A DNA stretch of 64,000 nucleotides from Arthrobacter sp. zg-Y919 (GTDB lineage: Bacteria > Actinomycetota > Actinomycetes > Actinomycetales > Micrococcaceae): positions 2,170,001 to 2,234,000 of the forward strand of contig NZ_CP126242.1 in the NCBI RefSeq assembly GCF_030142045.1, written 5' to 3'. A program made the translations under genes and the position numbers. The notes beneath the pieces are model-generated. The model searched no databases, was not told the origin of the DNA, and saw only the letters and a program-made list of their open reading frames with translations. Position 1 is the first letter of the stretch. Each line of letters opens with the position of its first letter. Positions 37,501 to 44,525 of the stretch are shown one piece after another.

Positions 37501-39430
37501 TCCCGGACAGGCCGGCGCGGAAGGCTTCGGCGAGCAGGGTGCCGGTCTGCAGCGGGTCGATGCCGGCGGGATACACCAGGCCCAGATCGTAAAGGTAGAA
37601 AGTCGTGCCGTCAGCCCGCTGGATTTCGAACGGCCGTTCGTCGAGCACCTCGAGGCCGAGATTGTGCAGGAACGGCAGGATCTGGGTCAGCGACTTGGGT
37701 TCGGTCAGGTAAAGCTTGAGCCGGGCGTCCTCGGAACCGTGCCCGCCGTCCCCGGAGGGGATGTAGACAAAGAGTTCCGGGGCGGTGTCCGGGGAGGCCA
37801 CCCGGGCTTCGAAGCGGGCAATGTCCTCGAGGGCGTCCTCCACCTCATAGGCCACCCGGTAGGCGGCGGGGAAGGCATCAGCCCACAGTGCGGAGAGCTT
37901 CTCCGCCTCCCGGCGGGAGAACTTGGTCCGCACTACTTCTTCGATGCCCTCGCCCCAGGACCGGGTCGCCTGGACCAGGCGTGCCTCCAGGGCCGCGGCG
38001 TCGACATCCGTGATTTCCTGGCCCCGGGGAAGCCGGATCCGCAGGAAGAGCCGGGCGAGGGCGGATTCCGTCATCCGCGCCTCGAAGTCGATGGATTCGG
38101 CCTTGAACGTGGAGCGCAGTTCGTCCTGGATCCGGAGCCGGACCGGCGTCGTATAGCGGTCGCGCGGCAGGAAGACGATCGCGGACATGAAGCGGCCGTA
38201 GATGTCGGGACGGAGGAACAGCCGGGTGCGGCGCCTCTCCTGCAGGCGGAGGATTGCCAGGGAGGTATCCATCAGCGCCGAGGGGTCGATCTGGAAGAGT
38301 TCGTCGCGCGGGTAGGTTTCCAGGATGGAGAGCAGGTCCTTGCCCGAATGGGAATCGGCGGGGAAACCGCATGTGCGCATCACTTCCCGGACCTTGTCCC
38401 GGACAATCGGGATGCTGCGGACGGACCCGGTATAGGCACCGGTGGCGAACAGGCCGATAAAGCGGCGTTCCCCGTTGACGTTGCCGTGCTCGTCGAACCG
38501 CTTGACCCCGAGGTAATCGAGGTAGGCGGGCCGGTGCACGGTGGAGCGCGAGTTGGCTTTGGTGATGACAAGGGCACGCTTTTCGCGTGCTTTCGCACGG
38601 CCCGCGCCGGTCAGGCGCTGGACCCGCCTGGTGGAGTGCAGCCGAAGGAGTCCGAGGCCGCTGTCCTCCGTGGGACGGAGGGCATCTTCGCCGTCTTCGG
38701 TGATGAGGTCGTATTCGCGGTAACCAAGGAAGGTGAAGTTGCCGTTATCCAGCCACGTCAGCAGTTCACGGGCCTGCTGGAGGTCGGGGATCTCACGCGC
38801 ACCGGGCACGGTTTCGAGGGAACGGGCAATCTCATGCACCTTCGACCGCATGGCCGGCCAGTCCGAGACCGCAATCCGGACGTCGCCCAGCACTTTTTTC
38901 AGGCCTTCAATGAGTCCGATGCGTTTGTCCGCGTCCGTTATCCGGGCGACGTCGATGGCAATCCAGGATTCCACCTTGGTGGTGCCCCCGTTTCCGCCCA
39001 TCAGGTCGGCCAGGTTCGGCAGGGCGGCGGTGTCTCCGCTGGAGACGCCGGCGGTGGCGGGGACGCGCTGCACCTGCTGCAGTTCGCCGCTGCGGGGATC
39101 CCGGGTGGCGAGGAAAATCGGGTGCACCACCAGCCGGATGGCGGCGTTGCGGCGCACCACCTCTGCAGTAACCGAGTCGACCAGGAAGGGCATGTCGTCG
39201 GTGACGATGAGAATGACGCTGGTGTCACCCTGGTCCACCACGTCTACGGCGGCGGTGCCCTCGGCGCGGGTGAGCGCCAGTTCCATGTGCTTCTGGGCCC
39301 GTTCCCGCAGAACCGACGGCTCATACGCCTGGGCATCTTCACGCGCCAGATGCTCGTAGTAATTCCCGATGAACTCATCCAGGGAAGTGTCCGAACTGAA
39401 AAGATCCGCGATGCGGGATCCTGACGACAT
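34592..39430 (-). CDS. gdh: NAD-specific glutamate dehydrogenase, large (GDH-180 class)
   Basis: The 1612-residue enzyme interconverts glutamate and 2-oxoglutarate plus ammonia with NAD. It has the long N-terminal region with ACT-like segments and FLGYREYDL, then the catalytic core from about residue 700: [29 protein letters not shown] and [10 protein letters not shown] (substrate lysine). The nucleotide-binding part carries [17 protein letters not shown] and [16 protein letters not shown]. Length and layout fit the large GDH of Streptomyces and mycobacteria. It starts at ATG 39430 with GGAGG eight bases upstream. In mycobacteria this enzyme is inhibited by GarA; no garA is seen here. Confidence 0.96.
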   Translation of the reverse strand: [1612 protein letters not shown]

Positions 39431-39513
39431 GTAATACGCCTCCGATAGTGCTTACGTCCGGCTGCTCCGTTGCAGCCTGCTCCCCTTGAGCCTATCCGCG
39501 AATGCACCAAAGG

Positions 39514-40830
39514 TCACTTTGCTCCCCATCCCCGTGCGCCGCGACGCCGCCGGGGTACCTGGACGCCAGCCAACTCCGCGATGGCTCCCCGGAGGGCCGA
39601 CGCCGGAGCCGTTTCCAGCAGGGCCGTTCCGGAGAGCAGGGAGGCGTCCGCGGAGTCGTAGTCAGCCGGAAGGAAGGCACTGATTTCCCGGCCCGGCCCG
39701 AATCTTTCCCACGCGCCGCGCAGCTGGCTCTCCGGCTGCCGCCCGACCGATGCGGCCCGGACTTTGTTCAACACGATCCTCGGCTCGACGCCGGGCACTG
39801 CTGCGGCAAGGTCCGAGAGGGCGCGGACCAGACGCGGAACACCGACAGAGTCGGCAGCGCCAACAGCGTAGACCGTGTCCGCTGCTTCAAGCACCAGCAG
39901 CGTGGCGGCGTTGCGGCGCGGGGCGATGGTGTCGAAGCTCAGTTCCTCATCGGTTTCCAGCGAGAACCCGCAGTCGACAATGGTGACATCCGCCGTCCGG
40001 CGTGCGACCTCCAGGACCCCGGACAGCGCTGCGGGGCGCAGTTCCACCCACCGGTCGGACCGAGTGATACCGGTGAGCACCGCCAACCGGTGCCCCCGGA
40101 GGGAGACAACGGAGGCAATCCTCTGCAGCGCGGCGTCGTCGAGCAGGCCCTGGTCGGCAAGGCGGCAGGCCTGCGCCAGCCCGGCGGACTCGTCAAGCAG
40201 GCCAAGGCTCACGGCTACGCTGGCGCCATAGGTGTCGGCGTCGATCAGGAGCACGCGTTTGCCTGCCGCAGCCGCTTCAGCAGCCAGATTGACGGCCAGC
40301 GTGGTCCGGCCGGGCGCCCCTGCCGGACCCCAGACAGCGGTGACGGTTCCGGTGCGGACGTCCGGTTCCCCCGTGCCGGAGACTGCCGGACCCGGCCCCG
40401 GTCCCCCCGTGCCTGTCCCGAAGGCAGCCGCCGGGTCGGCGAGCGCGTTGCTGCCCGTACTAGCGGAGGCATCCCCGGCCTGCCCCAGCACCTGTACCGC
40501 GGTGGAAATCAATCCCGCGAGCGTACCGGGGTCCACACCAGCGGGGGCATTGAGGATCCGGATGGTATCCAGGCGCCGCCGGAGGACGGGATCATCGGTA
40601 AGAGCGACCAGCGCCACGCCGGCGGCGCCGAGCCGCTGGGCCAGGGCTGCGGTAAGTTCACCGGCGTTCCCGGCGACGACGGCGGCCCGCACGATGCCGC
40701 TTTGCGAAACGGCGACGAGTTCCGCCAGTTCCGTACACCGCCGAACCACGGTTACTGGACCCTGCAGGCGTTCCAGCCCGTCGAGCACCCCGGCGGTTGC
40801 GGCCCCCACGGTGGCCACCGGGATATTCAT
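39514..40830 (-). CDS. CpaE/MinD-like P-loop ATPase
   Basis: The 438-residue protein has a receiver-like N-terminal domain (about 1-120), a Gly/Pro-rich linker (about 125-160) and a ParA/MinD ATPase domain. The P-loop reads GPAGAPGRTTLAVNLA: the lysine at the usual place is Arg. The signature VLLIDADTYGASV and switch-like TIVDCGFSLET are typical of CpaE-type localisers of Tad pili and related ATPases. It ends with a basic tail RRRRGARG. It overlaps the upstream CpaB-like stop as ATGA, so the two probably work together, perhaps with the Tad operon 34 kb away. A role in chromosome or flagellar placement cannot be ruled out. Confidence 0.8.
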   Translation of the reverse strand: MNIPVATVGAATAGVLDGLERLQGPVTVVRRCTELAELVAVSQSGIVRAAVVAGNAGELTAALAQRLGAAGVALVALTDDPVLRRRLDTIRILNAPAGVDPGTLAGLISTAVQVLGQAGDASASTGSNALADPAAAFGTGTGGPGPGPAVSGTGEPDVRTGTVTAVWGPAGAPGRTTLAVNLAAEAAAAGKRVLLIDADTYGASVAVSLGLLDESAGLAQACRLADQGLLDDAALQRIASVVSLRGHRLAVLTGITRSDRWVELRPAALSGVLEVARRTADVTIVDCGFSLETDEELSFDTIAPRRNAATLLVLEAADTVYAVGAADSVGVPRLVRALSDLAAAVPGVEPRIVLNKVRAASVGRQPESQLRGAWERFGPGREISAFLPADYDSADASLLSGTALLETAPASALRGAIAELAGVQVPRRRRGARGWGAK

Positions 40831-41489
40831 GAGCCCGGCGACGGGTTGTGGACCACGGTGATCTTGGCCTGGTTGGACAACGCACTCAGGAGCAGCGGCA
40901 GGTCCGCGTCCTCCACCAGGACCAGCAGCTCCGTGCTTCGGGTGGTTCCCAAAGCGGACTCCGTAACGGCCATCTCCGATATCTCCGCAGCCTCGATCAA
41001 TTGCCGCGGCTCGTCGAATCCGTTCACTGCGTTGGGCATGGCCGCCCAGATGTCCACACGCGATCCGGCGTCGGTGCTGGCAGGCAGCGGGTCTTCCACC
41101 CGCAGCCCCACGGGTTTGCGGTCCAGCGCGTCAGGGCGGACCAGCGCGGACCGGGCCACCAGCTCCCCCTCGCGGAGCACCGCACCGGCAACAGCGTCCC
41201 TGGGCAATCCTGCCGCCACCGGGACATAAAACTCTTCGGCATTGCCGAGCCGTACCGGCACCACGAGTAGGTCTTCAGCGGTCAGGGACGTACCCGGGGG
41301 AATATCCCGTTTTGCAGCGTAGACCTCCGTGGTCCGGTCCGCGGCGTCCACCAGGGCGACAACCGAGGCAACGGATCCGAGCACCAGCAGGATGCCCAGC
41401 AGGAGCCGTGGATCCCGCCATGACGGTTTCCGCAGCCGTGCCGCGGCCGGTTCCGCACCGGTTGTACGTTCCGATAGATGCAGGCTCAT
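40827..41489 (-). CDS. SAF-domain membrane protein (CpaB/RcpC-like)
   Basis: The 220-residue product starts at ATG 41489 with GGGGGA about 8 bases upstream. A cytoplasmic leader rich in charged residues is followed by one membrane helix (LLLGILLVLGSVASVVALVDA). An extracytoplasmic SAF domain comes next (YAAKRDIPPGTSLTAEDLLVVPV, AGAVLREGELVARSAL). CpaB/RcpC proteins carry this domain and belong to Tad pilus systems. The next gene, CpaE-like, is translationally coupled. The link to the Tad operon at 1-5.8 kb is inferred. Confidence 0.8.
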   Translation of the reverse strand: MSLHLSERTTGAEPAAARLRKPSWRDPRLLLGILLVLGSVASVVALVDAADRTTEVYAAKRDIPPGTSLTAEDLLVVPVRLGNAEEFYVPVAAGLPRDAVAGAVLREGELVARSALVRPDALDRKPVGLRVEDPLPASTDAGSRVDIWAAMPNAVNGFDEPRQLIEAAEISEMAVTESALGTTRSTELLVLVEDADLPLLLSALSNQAKITVVHNPSPGS

Positions 41490-41797
41490 GCTCCACGTCC
41501 CCCTTGGATCCCACATGTCCGGATCCCCTATGTCATGCCCAGGTGTAATGCACGGGTGCCAGGCTCAGGTGTCGTCCCCCTGTGCCACTCCCCTGTCCCA
41601 CTCCCCTGTGCCACTCTCCCGCCCCGCTCCGGGACCATGGCCGCCATTGTGGAGGAAGCCCGGGGGGAAGGAAACGGTGGTTTTCGAGAAAGCCGAATCT
41701 GTGGATAACCCATCAGCCCGATCCTGCTGGTGCCACACTGGTGCTGCTGGTATACAACGGTGCAAACCGCAGTGGTGCGGTGCGAAAGGTGAGTGGC
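41490..41797. other. Divergent intergenic region upstream of the HTH gene
   Basis: This 308-bp stretch has no gene. It holds the 13-bp tandem repeats described separately and a TATACA (41751-41756) that may be the -10 of the HTH gene, 47 bp before its ATG. The minus-strand promoter of the CpaB-like gene must also lie here but is not obvious. Confidence 0.5.
41577..41615. repeat. Three 13-bp direct repeats
   Basis: CCCCTGTGCCACT, CCCCTGTCCCACT, CCCCTGTGCCACT run head to tail without spacers; only one base differs. They sit between the divergent CpaB-like and HTH genes, 88 bp from the CpaB-like start. Head-to-tail repeats upstream of a small MerR-like HTH gene suggest a cooperative operator, but simple sequence expansion is possible. 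Confidence 0.85.
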
Positions 41798-42031
41798 ATG
41801 GGCGATAAGAGATTCCTGACGCTGGCCGATGTCGCCGAGGTATTGAACATCTCCTCCTCGCAGACGTATGCCCTTGTCCGCAGCGGAGAACTTCCAGCTA
41901 TCCAGATTGGCGGCAGGGGCCAGTGGCGGGTGGAGGCGCAGCAGCTCGAGGACTACATTTCCCGCGCCTACCGGAAGTCCGCCGCAGCTGTGCGGCAGGG
42001 CATGCCGGTGGAGGAGAATGCTGGGAGCTGA
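41798..42031 (+). CDS. Small helix-turn-helix DNA-binding protein (excisionase/BldC-like fold)
   Basis: The 77-residue protein starts at ATG 41798 with AAAGG nine bases upstream. Almost all of it is one winged HTH of the HTH_17 type: FLTLADVAEVLNISSSQTYALVRSGELPAIQIGG, then the wing GQWRVEAQQLEDYISRAY. The same fold occurs in phage excisionases and in the developmental regulator BldC, but no integrase or other phage gene is nearby. It may regulate itself and the divergent CpaB-like gene through the 13-bp repeats. The target is not known from sequence. Confidence 0.85.
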   Translation: MGDKRFLTLADVAEVLNISSSQTYALVRSGELPAIQIGGRGQWRVEAQQLEDYISRAYRKSAAAVRQGMPVEENAGS

Positions 42032-42100
42032 GCCGGGATGCCGGCAGCGCGTAGCTTCCTTCGGACGCACTGTCCTTGCCCGCCCCAGCCTGCCTGTCCC

Positions 42101-42145
42101 CTGCCAGGTTCAGTCCTGCCAGGTTCAGTCCCGTCCGGTTCAGTC
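42101..42145. repeat. Three 15-bp tandem repeats
   Basis: CTGCCAGGTTCAGTC occurs twice exactly, then CCGTCCGGTTCAGTC with three changes. The array lies in the 108-bp gap between the HTH gene and the convergent unknown gene, and overlaps the last two codons of the latter. It looks like local slippage expansion; no function is evident. Confidence 0.85.
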
Positions 42146-42703
42146 CCAGCCGCTCTGTTGTGAGAGCACTGCGGCCACCGTGGCCATCGGCAGCACATAG
42201 GCGGCTGTGACGTTGGCTGGGCGCCGCGGCTGATCGGACGGCAGGGCGGCCAGTTCCAGGAAATCGTTGCCCACCCGGTCGATGGTTCCGTGCAGGGCGC
42301 GTTCCGCCGCCGAACCGACGGAACGGACGACGACGGCGCTGCGGTCCCGGGCAATGCCCCGCAGCGCAGAGGCAACTCCAAGCCGCACTGTCTCTGCAGG
42401 CTGGCTGGCAAACCGGTCCATGCCCTTGATGGAAACCACGTGCGCCAGGACCGCCAAGGCGGCGCCGCGGTCCCGCTCCAACACCAGCCATCCTTCCCCC
42501 ACATGCCGCAGGATCCCCTGCAGCAGGCCTGCCGTGCCGAGATCGACCACCAGGTGCTTCCCGCATTGGCTGCGGAGCCTGTCCTGCAGGCTGATCCCGC
42601 GGAGCTCTATCCGCACCCGTTCGGCGATCTCACCTTCGACGGCCACCCCGGCAGCTGCGGCCATCTGTGCCTCCATGTCCCTAAACAGGGCATCCCATCG
42701 CAT
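42140..42703 (-). CDS. Conserved hypothetical protein, 187 aa
   Basis: I do not recognise a named domain. The protein is soluble and begins MRWDALFRDMEAQM. Its middle resembles a small beta-rich fold (KHLVVDLGTAGLLQGILRHVGEGWLVLERDRGAALAVLAHVVSIKG), followed by a second similar unit (GTIDRVGNDFLELAALP). The last residues are Ala/Val-rich. Two repeated turn patterns (GxxxRVGxxxLxL) suggest an Sm- or SH3-like barrel, but this is a guess. It ends inside the 15-bp repeat array and converges with the HTH gene. Confidence 0.7.
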   Translation of the reverse strand: MRWDALFRDMEAQMAAAAGVAVEGEIAERVRIELRGISLQDRLRSQCGKHLVVDLGTAGLLQGILRHVGEGWLVLERDRGAALAVLAHVVSIKGMDRFASQPAETVRLGVASALRGIARDRSAVVVRSVGSAAERALHGTIDRVGNDFLELAALPSDQPRRPANVTAAYVLPMATVAAVLSQQSGWD

Positions 42704-43010
42704 CGCCCTAGGCTAGCGGCCACGAAGCCGTCCGACCACTCTGGACACCGACCGAAGCGAAGTGTAGACACGGGCATCAACTGAACCATCCATCGCCAAG
42801 AGAACCGTTCCCTGCCAAACAAGGCAGGGGTCACCAAAAGAACTAAAAACCGGCAAACAAATCAAATGCCGGGCAAATTCAAGCAACCAGCGAACACCAC
42901 ACGACGTGGCCCAGAGAAGCCCCCCAGCACTAAACAAATCGCATAACCGGGTCAGAGCATCCGTACACCTGTCCCGATCCACACCGCCGCTCCCCAGATC
43001 GGAGAAAGCC
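42704..43010. other. Intergenic region with an A-rich segment
   Basis: This 307-bp gap lies between the divergent unknown gene and the LysM gene. About 42830-42900 is A-rich and T-poor on the plus strand, unlike the rest of the window. It holds two hairpins (42810-42829 and 42850-42872). GGAG at 43001-43004 is the ribosome site of the LysM gene. No gene is seen. Confidence 0.55.
42845..42872 (-). terminator. Intrinsic-terminator-like hairpin on the minus strand
   Basis: Read on the minus strand, CCGGCA, an 11-nt loop and TGCCGG are followed at once by TTTTTAGTTC. The shape is that of a weak intrinsic terminator. No annotated minus-strand gene lies upstream of it, so it would end an unknown transcript or antisense RNA. 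Confidence 0.45.
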
Positions 43011-43877
43011 ATGACCGTATCCGTTCCCCGTCCGGGACTGGCGGCAGACGCGCTTACCGCCGCAGCCGTGGCTGGTCTAGGCCTGTTGCTGTTGTGGTGC
43101 GGTTCCCGGATGCTTCCGGCCGCCGCTGTAGGTTCTGCAGCGTTCGCCCCGGATCCCCTCTCCCCGGAACCGCTTTCATTCGCCACGCTGACGCAGATCG
43201 CCGGGTTCTGTGCCGCAGCCGCGGGTGTGCTGCTGACGCTCTGGTGGGTTGCAGGCTCGATTTTCGCCTTGGCCGGGTGCCTCCTGCACCGGTCCGGTTT
43301 CCGCACTGCCGCCAGGCGGACGCTGTCGCTGGCGCCGGGGCCGCTGCGCCGGCTGGCCGCGACTGCATTGGGGCTTTCCCTGGCTGCCGGGGGCGCCTTG
43401 GGCACCGCACCGATGTCAGCGGCATCCACGCCAGTGGCCGCCGCAGCAGCGGCAGCCAGGACGACTCTCCAGACAGCACACCCGACGGCGGCCGATGCGC
43501 CCGGTGCTGGCACAGCAGCAGCTGCTTCAGCGACCACATCGGCCACAGCGGCCACAGGAGAACAAAACGCGGACGGCGCCGGAACTCCGGAAACGGCCGA
43601 CGCGGAGGAAGCCGTCTCTCCGCTGTGGCGTCCGGCTCCCCCTCAGCCTGCAGCCGGCAACCTGCTGACCGGCTCGCCCCGGCAGGACGAGCGGGAGGTC
43701 GTCGTCGCGGCGGGAGACACCCTCTGGGCGCTGGCGGCAGCACAGCTGGGACCGTACGCCACCGACGCCGAGACGGCTGCCCTCTGGCCCCGTTGGTACG
43801 AACTGAACCGGGACGTCATAGGTCCCGACCCGGGTCTTATCCACCCCGGCCAGGTCCTGGCCATGCCGCCCCGGTGA
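43011..43877 (+). CDS. LysM peptidoglycan-binding membrane protein
   Basis: The 288-residue product starts at ATG 43011 with GGAG seven bases upstream; an upstream in-frame start would add a non-coding-like stretch. There are two or three hydrophobic segments in the N-terminal half (GLGLLLLWCG, AGFCAAAAGVLLTLWWVAGSIFALAGC, ATALGLSLAAGGALG). A long Ala/Thr-rich linker (about 140-220) comes next, and a C-terminal LysM domain (VVVAAGDTLWALA ... NRDVIGPDPGLIHPGQVLAMP). It should anchor in the membrane and bind peptidoglycan. The next gene begins 37 bp downstream. Confidence 0.85.
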   Translation: MTVSVPRPGLAADALTAAAVAGLGLLLLWCGSRMLPAAAVGSAAFAPDPLSPEPLSFATLTQIAGFCAAAAGVLLTLWWVAGSIFALAGCLLHRSGFRTAARRTLSLAPGPLRRLAATALGLSLAAGGALGTAPMSAASTPVAAAAAAARTTLQTAHPTAADAPGAGTAAAASATTSATAATGEQNADGAGTPETADAEEAVSPLWRPAPPQPAAGNLLTGSPRQDEREVVVAAGDTLWALAAAQLGPYATDAETAALWPRWYELNRDVIGPDPGLIHPGQVLAMPPR

Positions 43878-43913
43878 TGTTCCCACCGAATTCTTGACAG
43901 GAAAGGACGCACC

Positions 43914-44495
43914 ATGACGAGCGTGATATTCCTTCCGGCTCCGGATGCCCCGGCCGGGCTGGCGCAGCGGGGGCAGGCGGGGAGCGAACCGGGCCCGATC
44001 GCTGTTTATCTGGCACCCGTGCAGGAAGTGCTTCCGGCACCTGTTCCCGCCACCCCGCCGATGCGGTACCGGGCCGACCCGGCACCGGATCCCGCCCGCG
44101 TCTCTCCGGCCCCAAACTGGGCCTCGGATCCAGCGGACGACGCCCGGGTGAAGGCCATCTGCCAATCGGTGGCACTCGCCGCCCTGGAGGTACTGGGCGG
44201 CGTCCGCCCGCTGCAGCAGATGGCGCGCTGGCTGGATCCGGAAAACTACGAACGGCTGCAGCTGCGTGCCAATCTGGTCCGCGGGCTGAAGCAGAATCCC
44301 CGCGGAGGGCCGGGGTCCGACCCACAGCTGCTGCACCGGGGCGTACGCATCCGCTCCTGCCGCCTGTGCCCGGTCGCGGAGGGGATCTATGAAGCCTCGG
44401 TAGTGGCCTGGGAAAACGAAAGAGCCCGCGCCGTTGCGCTGAGGGTTCAGCTACGGCGCGGGCTCTGGAAAGTCACCGCCCTGGAAATTGGATAG
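43914..44495 (+). CDS. Conserved actinobacterial protein, DUF6459-like
   Basis: The 193-residue protein has a Pro-rich N-terminal half and a conserved C-terminal half: ALEVLGGVRPLQQMARWLDPENYERL, then SCRLCPVAEGIYEASVVAWENERARAVALRVQLRRGLWKVTALEIG. Proteins with this C-terminal pattern occur next to secA in many actinobacteria. I recall the family as DUF6459, but the name should be checked. No catalytic motif is seen. It is convergent with secA, 30 bp apart, and follows the LysM gene in the same direction. Confidence 0.75.
   Translation: MTSVIFLPAPDAPAGLAQRGQAGSEPGPIAVYLAPVQEVLPAPVPATPPMRYRADPAPDPARVSPAPNWASDPADDARVKAICQSVALAALEVLGGVRPLQQMARWLDPENYERLQLRANLVRGLKQNPRGGPGSDPQLLHRGVRIRSCRLCPVAEGIYEASVVAWENERARAVALRVQLRRGLWKVTALEIG
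44421..44466. terminator. 14-bp hairpin inside the end of the DUF6459-like gene
   Basis: AGAGCCCGCGCCGT (44421-44434) pairs perfectly with ACGGCGCGGGCTCT (44453-44466), with a smaller GCTGA/TCAGC stem inside the loop. It ends 29 bp before the stop codon. With only 30 bp between the convergent stops, the coding sequence itself may carry the transcription stop for both genes. Confidence 0.5.
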
Positions 44496-44525
44496 GTCCC
44501 GCCCGGTAGAGGCGGTGCATCTTGG

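Noticed and set aside
35645-39424. Open frame of 1259 codons on the plus strand
   Set aside because: It is antisense to the glutamate dehydrogenase gene, which has clear family motifs; long antisense frames are common in high-GC DNA. The translated text has no domain pattern.
41798-42031. Excisionase of an integrated element
   Set aside because: The fold is excisionase-like, but there is no integrase, att site, phage gene or composition change nearby.
41898-42566. Minus-strand frame with a GLNLAGLNLAG stretch resembling pentapeptide repeats
   Set aside because: The stretch is only the translation of the 15-bp tandem repeats; the rest overlaps the 187-residue gene in another frame.
42713-43555. 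Minus-strand open frame of 280 codons opposite the LysM gene
   Set aside because: Its protein is an Ala/Arg-rich mirror of the LysM gene; the plus-strand gene has a ribosome site and a LysM domain.
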